From Anaerolineae bacterium (lineage in GTDB: Bacteria; Chloroflexota; Anaerolineae; 4572-78; NAK82): DNA of 12,001 nt. Shown piece after piece: positions 6,891 to 12,001 of the stretch; position 1 is the first letter of the stretch, and every line of letters begins with the position of its first letter. The stretch lies in the NCBI GenBank assembly GCA_030597485.1, contig JAUVRU010000026.1:1-12001 (forward strand). The letters are read 5' to 3'. The notes under the pieces were generated by a model. It searched no databases. It saw nothing but the letters and a program-made list of their open reading frames with translations, and had not been told where the DNA came from. A program made the position numbers and the translations under genes.

Positions 6891-8405
6891 CTACGGGCTG
6901 CCGAGTCCGTATATCTCGGAGAACTTAGCCTTGATGTAGGCCAGGTAGTTGGCCGCCGTCAGCTCATTGCCGGTGACACGCTTCACCAACTCTGCCGGGG
7001 TGTACTTCCGTCCGTGCTGGTGGACGTTCCGGCGCAACCAGTCCAGCAGCTCTTCAAACTGGCCGGCGGCGATCTGGTCAATCAGCAATGAAATATCCGA
7101 TTTGGCCTTGTCGAAGAACTGGACGGAGAACATATTGCCTAGTGAGTAGGTGGGAAAGTAGCCAAACATGCCACCTGACCAGTGGACATCCTGCAACACA
7201 CCGGAAGCGCCGTCAGGCGGCACGATTCCAAGGTATCCCTGCATCTTGGCATTCCACGCCTCGGGCAGGTCGGCAATCCTCACTTTCCCCTCCAGCATAT
7301 CATTCTCCAGCTCGAACCGCAGCATGACGTGAAGGTTATAGGTGACCTCATCCGCCTCCACGCGAATGAGAGAGGGCTCTACCCGATTGATGGCGCGATA
7401 GAAGCGCTCATCGTCAACGTCGCCCAACTGCTCGGGAAACACACCCTGCAACCGAGAGAAGTAATGCGACCAAAACGCCCTACTGCGCCCCACGAGATTC
7501 TCCCACAGCCGTGACTGAGACTCGTGAACACCCAGCGAGGCGCCATCGGCCAGAGAGGTGCGCTCCAGAGACGGGCTCAACCCCTGCTCATACAGACCGT
7601 GGCCACATTCGTGTAGGGAGCCAAACAGAGCGGCAGGGAAGTAGTCAGGGTCCAACCGGGTGGTGAGTCGCACATCACCCACAGAGAAGGAAGTGGTGAA
7701 AGGGTGAGGGGACCTGTCCTGGCGGCCTCGGTCAAAGTCAAAACCGAAATCCTGGATCACTTGCACCCCAAAATCCCACTGCTTCTGCACATCCGTGGGC
7801 TTGTGGAGCATCGAGTCGTCCACAGCATCGGCCCTCTCGGAGATCGCCTTGATCAGCGGCACCGTCACCACCTTCAGCTCGTCGAAGAGGGCAGCCACCT
7901 GATCTGCCTTCATCTCAGGTTCATATAGGTCCAGCAGAGGATCATAAATGCGATCCTCATAACCCAGCGCCTCAGCCACCTGGATGTTCAGGTCTACGAT
8001 GCGCTCCAGGTGCGGCCGGAACTGAGAGAAATCCGACTCTTGCCGCGCTTTGACCCACGCTTCGTAGGCCAGAGCTGAAACCCGAGCCAGCTCAGCCACC
8101 AAGTCTGGCGGGATCTTGCGCGCCTTCTGGTAGTCCCGTCCTACCACACGCACCAGGCTGGCCTCGTCCGAGTCGTAATCCCAATCTGACCCGCTCTTGC
8201 TCAGGGCCTCGAGCATCTCCCCTATCTCATCAGCGATGAACCAGGTGTGGGCAGTCTTCTGCAAGGTAGCCATTTGCTCGGCGCGAGCCACAGCCCCCCC
8301 AGCCGGCATATAGGTCTGCTGGTCCCACGCCAGCACCGCCCCTGCTCTCTCCAGGTCCTGGATTTCACCCAGCCGTGCTTTCAGTTCCTGTAGTCTCTCA
8401 TCCAA
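6891..8405 (-). CDS. M32-family metallocarboxypeptidase (carboxypeptidase Taq), TTG start
   Basis: Cytoplasmic zinc carboxypeptidase that removes C-terminal residues from peptides, probably in peptide recycling. With the start chosen here it is 504 aa, typical for M32. Zinc motif HECGH is at 265-269 and the downstream HESQSR with the third ligand at 294-299. Other family blocks are the N-terminal AGAVLAWDQQTYMP, VEADEVTYNLHVMLRFELE (about 349-367) and GYFPTYSLGNMF (about 415-426). The open frame reaches ATG 8495, but those extra 30 residues (with an FFFFF run) are encoded by the intrinsic terminator and the TATAAT box. TTG 8405 instead has GGAG (8414-8417) 8 nt upstream and begins at the conserved (M)DERLQELKARLG. 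It is probably the first gene of a minus-strand operon with the MBL gene, ileS and the ATPase. Confidence 0.93.
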   Translation of the reverse strand: MDERLQELKARLGEIQDLERAGAVLAWDQQTYMPAGGAVARAEQMATLQKTAHTWFIADEIGEMLEALSKSGSDWDYDSDEASLVRVVGRDYQKARKIPPDLVAELARVSALAYEAWVKARQESDFSQFRPHLERIVDLNIQVAEALGYEDRIYDPLLDLYEPEMKADQVAALFDELKVVTVPLIKAISERADAVDDSMLHKPTDVQKQWDFGVQVIQDFGFDFDRGRQDRSPHPFTTSFSVGDVRLTTRLDPDYFPAALFGSLHECGHGLYEQGLSPSLERTSLADGASLGVHESQSRLWENLVGRSRAFWSHYFSRLQGVFPEQLGDVDDERFYRAINRVEPSLIRVEADEVTYNLHVMLRFELENDMLEGKVRIADLPEAWNAKMQGYLGIVPPDGASGVLQDVHWSGGMFGYFPTYSLGNMFSVQFFDKAKSDISLLIDQIAAGQFEELLDWLRRNVHQHGRKYTPAELVKRVTGNELTAANYLAYIKAKFSEIYGLGSP

Positions 8406-8453
8406 TGGGCTTACTCCGTTCTGTTCAGGATGCCGGTAGCTGTGCAAAACAGG

Positions 8454-8459
8454 ATTATA
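8454..8459 (-). promoter_or_regulatory. -10 box of the M32/MBL/ileS operon promoter
   Basis: A perfect TATAAT on the minus strand, directly preceded by TG. Expected transcription start is near 8447, giving a leader of about 42 nt to the TTG start at 8405. No good TTGACA-like -35 is present; the upstream 18 nt run into the pyrimidine tail of the terminator. A start here would leave the upstream ATG at 8495 untranscribed, supporting the TTG. Confidence 0.55.
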
Positions 8460-8479
8460 CATCAGTGGGAAGAAAAAGA

Positions 8480-8507
8480 AAAAGGCCGAAGTCACCTTCG
8501 GCCTTTT
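8480..8507 (-). terminator. Intrinsic terminator, 12-bp stem, strong U-tail on the minus strand
   Basis: AAAAGGCCGAAG (8480-8491), loop TCAC, then CTTCGGCCTTTT (8496-8507) form a perfect 12-bp stem. Read on the minus strand it is followed by a pyrimidine tail (TTTTTCTTTTTCTTCC including the stem end), a good Rho-independent terminator. On the plus strand only the four T of the stem follow, so it is weaker there. It lies upstream of the M32 promoter with no minus-strand gene before it, so it ends either readthrough or a short RNA started near 8610. Confidence 0.75.
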
Positions 8508-8516
8508 GTCTGCGGT

Positions 8517-8554
8517 TGTCCAGAGATCGGAGGGAACGGACCGATCTCTGGACA
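8517..8554. repeat. 14-bp perfect inverted repeat, 10-nt loop
   Basis: TGTCCAGAGATCGG (8517-8530) and CCGATCTCTGGACA (8541-8554) pair perfectly around the loop AGGGAACGGA. It lies 9 bp from the intrinsic terminator, so a minus-strand transcript would fold into two consecutive hairpins before the U-tail. That layout fits the body of a small RNA, a tandem terminator or an attenuator. There is no U-run of its own. Confidence 0.6.
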
Positions 8555-8614
8555 GATCATAAAGAAGGAGATGCGCGAGGTCCTCATTTGTCTGAGGTAC
8601 TCGCTTGTACTTGA

Positions 8615-8620
8615 ATTATA
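8615..8620 (-). promoter_or_regulatory. Possible -10 box for a short minus-strand RNA
   Basis: A consensus TATAAT on the minus strand, about 60 bp before the 14-bp stem-loop and about 110 bp before the terminator. No recognisable -35 at 16-18 bp spacing and no extended TGn. If active, it would yield an RNA of roughly 130 nt ending at the 8480 terminator. Confidence 0.25.
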
Positions 8621-8743
8621 ACTGAAAGATAAGGATGGCGCATCCGCAATCAGGCTACTTTCCGGCGAAAGAACATGCGCTAAAACACTGAGTGATCCAG
8701 CGATTCCTAGGCGAAATGGCGGATAGTGCCGCCCGAAACCCGG

Positions 8744-8772
8744 TTATGGAAAGGCAGCAAGCGTGGTATAAT
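8744..8772 (+). promoter_or_regulatory. Extended -10 promoter of the TPR gene
   Basis: TGGTATAAT (8764-8772) is a full extended -10 element. A weak -35, TTATGG (8744-8749), lies 17 bp upstream, and the extended -10 would compensate. Predicted start is near 8779, leaving a leader of about 138 nt. The core GTATAATAC is itself palindromic. Confidence 0.6.
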
Positions 8773-8803
8773 ACGCACGTGGCAGGTCAGACGTAGCCAC
8801 CTT

Positions 8804-8855
8804 TGTCACGCCAGGAGACGGCAGCCCGTCGGGCGCACCTCGATCACCGGTGACA
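8804..8855 (+). promoter_or_regulatory. Potentially structured 5' leader of the TPR gene
   Basis: TGTCAC (8804-8809) can pair with GTGACA (8850-8855), enclosing a hairpin of GACGG (8817-8821) and CCGTC (8826-8830), with GCC/GGC (8810-8812/8832-8834) stacked below. A 10-bp palindrome TCACCGGTGA (8844-8853) overlaps the closing stem. The fold is plausible for a leader, but I recognise no known riboswitch class, and stems of this size arise by chance in GC-rich DNA. Confidence 0.25.
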
Positions 8856-8916
8856 TCTGGGTTTTGCCGTTCTGTTTGGCCATCGTCCAATGATAGTACA
8901 CAAGGTCAGGTAATCA

Positions 8917-10365
8917 ATGCAGCACACCCTCAGGGTGTCCGTACTTCTGGTCCTGTTGGCCCTGGTGTGCACACGGGCCGCGCCCCTCCCCGTGGGAGCG
9001 GTCAGCTCCATGTCGAATGCCGCTGCTGACCTGCGAGCGCTCAAGTCATACACCGCCGCTGTTGAAGTCTACGAGCGGATAGCTGGTCTTTCCCCACACG
9101 ACCCGGATCCCTTGCTGTCCATCGGCGAGATGTACCTTACCCAGCGTCACTGGCTGCCGGCGATCGATGCCTTCAACCGAGCCCTGGCCCGCCAAGGCAA
9201 CTGTGGCATGGCACAGGCAGGACTGGCAACGGCCACCTGGGAGCGAGGAGAGCGACTGGAAGCGCTGGCGTTGTGGCAGATAGCGCTGGCAAACCAACCC
9301 ACCCTGACGGAAGCCCGTCTGCGCCTGGCGCTGGCATATCTGAATCTCAACCGCCCTGCGGAAGCTGAGGCCACACTGCACGCCATCCTGGTCTCCGGTA
9401 GTGGCAGGTTTGGGGAGGGAGAAGGCAACCCCCCTGGCCAGGAGAGCATCGCCTCTGCCCATTTGTATTTGGCTATGATATATGCCCTGGACGATGCTGA
9501 GGGGGCCCGCCGCCAGCTGGCCGCCATCCCCAACGATGGGCCACAACCAGTGGTGGCCACCAGGGACTATATGCTGGCAGCGCTGAAGCAGTCAGCAGCA
9601 GATTCAGAAGCAGCAGCAGCCAAGACACTGGGGCTGGCGTTTGTCCAGATAGAACAATGGCAGCTGGCAAGAGACGCGCTGGAACGGGCGCTGGCGCTGG
9701 ATCCAACAGATGCCGAGACAATGGCCTTTCTGGGACACGTGGAAAGCCAGCTGGGCCGGCCGGCGATGGACCACCTGGCGGCAGCGGTTGCTGCGCGTCC
9801 CGAATGGCCGCTGGGTCACTACTTGCTAGGTCTGTATTATGTCAAGTATGGCCTGGCTGATCTGGCGATTGCGGGGTTTCAGGAGACGCTGAGGCTGGAT
9901 CCAGGCAACGCCCAGGCCCAGCCTGACCTGGCGCGAGCCTACACCAGTGTGGGCAACTATCTGGATGCCGAGTACGCCTACCGGGCGGCCGCTGAGGCCG
10001 CCCCCGAGGACCTGACCTTTCAGCTGGCCCTGGCCCACTTCTACGCCGATCACTCTCTGCGCGTAACCGACCGAGGGCTGGCAGCCGCTCATGCAGCGGC
10101 CGACCTGGCGCCGGATGATCCTCGTGGGCGCGATCTGTTGGGCTGGATGTACTTCCTGGCCGGAGACCGCCAGAAGGCGCGACTTCACCTGCTGAGCGCG
10201 CTTCAGCTCGACCGGGAACAACCCAGCACCTACTATCATCTGGGAATGCTCTACCAGGCCTTGGGCCAACAAGAAGCAGCCCACTCGGCTTTCTTGCGAG
10301 CCATTGACCTGGACACTGATGGCTGGTATCGAGAGCGGGCTCAGGCTGCATCGAATGACGAATGA
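8917..10365 (+). CDS. Secreted tetratricopeptide-repeat protein
   Basis: 482 aa. The N-terminus has a signal peptide: MQHTLR, then hydrophobic VSVLLVLLALVC, with likely cleavage near TRAA (about 21) or VGA (28). The cysteine lacks a proper lipobox, so it is probably not a lipoprotein. The rest is mostly TPR helices, about 10-11 units, the clearest at about 64-97, 234-266, 298-331, 332-365, 402-435 and 436-469 with the typical ALALDPTD-like turns. A Gly/Pro-rich stretch (about 160-178) breaks the array. TPR arrays are protein-binding scaffolds; there is no catalytic domain, so its role is extracytoplasmic binding with an unknown partner. The RBS is weak (AGG, 6 nt before the ATG). It has its own promoter at 8744-8772 and converges on a DUF2723-type gene; a joint role in cell-surface glycosylation is possible but unproven. 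Confidence 0.88.
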   Translation: MQHTLRVSVLLVLLALVCTRAAPLPVGAVSSMSNAAADLRALKSYTAAVEVYERIAGLSPHDPDPLLSIGEMYLTQRHWLPAIDAFNRALARQGNCGMAQAGLATATWERGERLEALALWQIALANQPTLTEARLRLALAYLNLNRPAEAEATLHAILVSGSGRFGEGEGNPPGQESIASAHLYLAMIYALDDAEGARRQLAAIPNDGPQPVVATRDYMLAALKQSAADSEAAAAKTLGLAFVQIEQWQLARDALERALALDPTDAETMAFLGHVESQLGRPAMDHLAAAVAARPEWPLGHYLLGLYYVKYGLADLAIAGFQETLRLDPGNAQAQPDLARAYTSVGNYLDAEYAYRAAAEAAPEDLTFQLALAHFYADHSLRVTDRGLAAAHAAADLAPDDPRGRDLLGWMYFLAGDRQKARLHLLSALQLDREQPSTYYHLGMLYQALGQQEAAHSAFLRAIDLDTDGWYRERAQAASNDE

Positions 10366-10446
10366 AGGAGGGAGCAAGGCACAGGCAAGAGCACGGCCCC
10401 ACTTGCCGCTGACTTCCTCTGTGCTGCCTACGTCTTGGTCCCCATT
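10366..10446. other. 81-bp convergent spacer without an obvious terminator
   Basis: Both flanking genes stop here. The only structure is a modest nested fold: GCAAG (10385-10389) with CTTGC (10402-10406), and GCACAG (10379-10384) with CTGTGC (10419-10424). No U-tract follows on either strand, so intrinsic termination is not evident; Rho-dependent termination or overlapping 3' ends are possible. Confidence 0.4.
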
Positions 10447-12001
10447 CTATTTGGCCTGCCACTCGCCATTGGCGAAGCTGAGGCTGAGCAACGGCAGGTT
10501 GTCGGCAGCCGGATTGCCAGAAGCGTCGAGGACGGGCAATCGCTCACCACTCTCCACCGAATACAACCTCACCACCACGTCATAGGTGCTCTCTGGCAGA
10601 TGCGCCGGCAGCTCCAAGCGGTGCTGGTCTTCCACCACCTCCCCCTGCTCCCACACCGACGTAGGGTAACGTCCATCCTGAGGCTGGCTGTCCCGCTGAG
10701 TGACCAGGGTACCCGTCTCGTCCAGAAGCTGTATGGAAATGGTCCAGTTCTGGTCGGTGAGGCGCTCGGCCTGCCAGTACAGCATCAAGTCGAGACCTCC
10801 TGGCGACAGCTGCCAGTCATATCCCAGCAGGGCAACCTGCCCGCCAAACCCCGCCTGAATGACACGTTGCATGCTATCGGGAGAGATCGTTGGCGCGGTG
10901 GCAGCGCCCCTTACTGCCAGCAGGCCGGCTTCAAGCGGACCACCCAGCGCCTCCATAGACGGGTAATGGTACATGCCGACCAACAGGTGGTAGACGCCAG
11001 GCTCCAACGTGGAAGGAATGGACAGGCCGTGGACGTCACGCAACACCTCGCCCGGTCGCCACAGCGACGTGGGGTAGACATCACCGCCGAGCACGTGATC
11101 GCTTTGAAGAGTGCCTTCCCCGTTCTCATCCAGAAGATGCACGTAGCTGGTATAATCCCGTTCAACCACCTGCTGGGGCTGCCAATAGAGGGTAATGGTG
11201 ATCGCATCGCCCGGCTGCACCCGAGGTGGCGACTGATCATAACCTGCCAGCCGCATCGCCCTACCCAACGTGAGCTGCCGCGTGTGCACAATGGTGGCCG
11301 CAAGCACTGGGCCAGTAACCTCTACCAACGGAGGCAACTGGGCAGACGGTTTCAGTTGCGCTTTTACCTCCAGGCCAGGCATGGGTTTGATGAGGAAGAC
11401 AGGGCGACCGCTGAGCATGGCCTGGTCTATCAGGCCACCTACACTGGCGTAGCTGGGACTGTCTACAATGCGGGGAAAGAGGCCCAACAGATCGGGGCGC
11501 TGTCCGTCCACATACTGGTAGTACCACAAAGGCATCATCTCATCTCGGTCGTTGGAAAGCAGAACCGCCCCCGGTGGTATAGGTTGCGTCAGGATGGGTT
11601 GCCACATGTCGGCAGCAGCCATATTGTGCGACTGATCCACGACCGATAGGCTGCCGACCAACAGCACGACAGGCAGGGCCAGCGCGAGAGCCGTGGTCAC
11701 GTGGCCAACCCCTGACCCTCGTTCACCTTCAAGCGGACCAAGCATGGCACCCTCATCAGCCGATCTTCGGAGCGTCACCGTCCGGTGCGACAACCTGGTT
11801 GTGACTGCCACCACCCCCTGAGCCAACGTGGCCACCCCCAAACCCAACCACAGGCTGACGTACAGGTAGGAGGGGATGAAGAGCACGTGCACGTCGCCGA
11901 TGAGGTATATCATGTTGAAGGCCACGCTCACCCCATAACACAGGCCCGTGAGGGCTAGCAGTGCCCATCGCCGGCCGATCACCAGCCGCAACAGTCCCAG
12001 C
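10447..12001 (-). CDS. DUF2723-type (protein O-mannosyltransferase-like) membrane protein, C-terminal part, start off right edge
   Basis: The frame is open at the right edge and ends at TAG 10447: 517 codons are visible, the N-terminus is missing, and the TTG at 11991 is an internal leucine. At least three hydrophobic segments remain (about residues 15-35, 37-67 and 102-120 from the edge). Next comes a soluble block with LLSNDRDEMMPLWYYQYVDGQRPD-like sequence and RPVFLIKPMPGLE, which I recognise from DUF2723/glycosyltransferase-39-like proteins of Chloroflexota. The last part holds two related beta-sandwich modules (DNA about 10957-11244 and 10546-10824), each with YPTSxWxxGEVxxDxHxL. Inferred role: integral-membrane sugar transfer from a lipid-linked donor onto protein or envelope glycan, with the C-terminal modules outside for binding. 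The catalytic loop is beyond the window, so activity cannot be judged. Confidence 0.75.
   Translation of the reverse strand, partial: LGLLRLVIGRRWALLALTGLCYGVSVAFNMIYLIGDVHVLFIPSYLYVSLWLGLGVATLAQGVVAVTTRLSHRTVTLRRSADEGAMLGPLEGERGSGVGHVTTALALALPVVLLVGSLSVVDQSHNMAAADMWQPILTQPIPPGAVLLSNDRDEMMPLWYYQYVDGQRPDLLGLFPRIVDSPSYASVGGLIDQAMLSGRPVFLIKPMPGLEVKAQLKPSAQLPPLVEVTGPVLAATIVHTRQLTLGRAMRLAGYDQSPPRVQPGDAITITLYWQPQQVVERDYTSYVHLLDENGEGTLQSDHVLGGDVYPTSLWRPGEVLRDVHGLSIPSTLEPGVYHLLVGMYHYPSMEALGGPLEAGLLAVRGAATAPTISPDSMQRVIQAGFGGQVALLGYDWQLSPGGLDLMLYWQAERLTDQNWTISIQLLDETGTLVTQRDSQPQDGRYPTSVWEQGEVVEDQHRLELPAHLPESTYDVVVRLYSVESGERLPVLDASGNPAADNLPLLSLSFANGEWQAK
10546..11244 (-). repeat. Duplicated beta-sandwich module within the DUF2723-type protein
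   Basis: Two modules of about 95 residues align by eye: each starts GYD, has a LYWQ strand, a HLLDE or QLLDE strand, the block YPTSxWxxGEVxxDxHxLxxP, and ends in a YHLLVGMY or YDVVVRLY strand. At DNA level they have diverged, so this is an old internal duplication. Such modules recur at C-termini of membrane glycosyltransferase-like proteins in Chloroflexota. Confidence 0.65.

Larger units (their letters stand above)
8406..8916. other. 511-bp divergent intergenic control region
   Basis: This gap separates the minus-strand M32 gene from the plus-strand TPR gene and contains no convincing protein gene. From left to right it holds the M32 -10 box (8454-8459), an intrinsic terminator (8480-8507), a 14-bp stem-loop (8517-8554), a second minus-strand TATAAT (8615-8620), a featureless stretch of about 120 bp, the TPR promoter (8744-8772) and a leader of about 138 nt that could fold. 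No tRNA or known riboswitch class was recognised. Confidence 0.7.

Noticed and set aside
8488..8586. 31-codon minus-strand ORF (starting MRTSRISFFM) crossing both hairpins, as a leader peptide
   Set aside because: It has no Shine-Dalgarno and no run of regulatory codons, and simply reads through the stems to a TGA in the terminator loop.
8803..8834. B12-box-like GCCAGGAGAC in the TPR leader suggesting a cobalamin riboswitch
   Set aside because: Only the CAGGAGAC core matches; the rest of the box and the other conserved cobalamin riboswitch elements are absent, and the gene is not related to cobalamin.
8806..8883. 25-codon minus-strand ORF starting MAKQNGKTQMSP
   Set aside because: The composition looks protein-like, but there is no RBS, no recognisable family, and it is antisense to the TPR leader. 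Kept only as a curiosity.
10435..11649. 404-codon plus-strand open frame opposite the DUF2723-type gene
   Set aside because: No domain is seen, the composition is rich in Arg, His and Gln, and it lies wholly antisense to a recognisable protein.
11989..11991. TTG as the start of the right-edge gene
   Set aside because: The frame continues open to the edge and the residues around it lie in a membrane-protein context with no RBS, so it is an internal leucine of a truncated gene.

Overview
The window is GC-rich bacterial chromosome and most resembles a member of the Chloroflexota (Anaerolineae/Caldilineae-like). I infer this from gene style only: an AAA ATPase fused to a Thr/Pro-linked TolB-type propeller, a DUF2723-type membrane protein ending in duplicated YPTSxW beta-sandwich modules, a secreted TPR protein, a type-2 isoleucyl-tRNA synthetase and an M32 carboxypeptidase. 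No phage, IS, CRISPR array, tRNA or rRNA gene is visible.

Layout: (1) 1-2155, minus strand: AAA/STAND-like ATPase with one membrane segment and an outside-facing WSPDG propeller, cut by the left edge. (2) 2316-5729, minus: ileS, complete. (3) 5730-5962: a spacer holding a strong Shine-Dalgarno with a 14-codon ORF (possible alaX remnant), a small hairpin, tandem TTCGCTGA repeats and an operator-like palindrome. (4) 5963-6796, minus: metallo-beta-lactamase-fold hydrolase with a complete metal-ligand set. (5) 6891-8405, minus: M32 carboxypeptidase with a probable TTG start. (6) 8406-8916: divergent control region with a promoter for each direction, a 12-bp intrinsic terminator and a 14-bp stem-loop. 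(7) 8917-10365, plus: secreted TPR protein. (8) 10447-12001, minus: C-terminal part of a DUF2723-type membrane protein, cut by the right edge.

The four left-hand genes share a strand with gaps of 94-233 bp and no convincing terminator between them, so they could be read from the promoter at 8454-8459. Their functions (peptide trimming, hydrolase, tRNA charging, sensor-like ATPase) do not form an obvious pathway. The TPR gene and the DUF2723 gene converge across an 81-bp gap.

No wholly new multi-gene system is evident. The most notable point is the isoleucyl-tRNA synthetase: its HIGH signature reads GVHH (the GXHH swap reported for mupirocin-hyper-resistant IleRS2 enzymes), its KMSKS loop reads PMHKS, and it has an extra segment of about 45 residues. 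The spacer before ileS and the tandem hairpins before the M32 gene are the best places to look for undescribed regulatory or remnant sequence.
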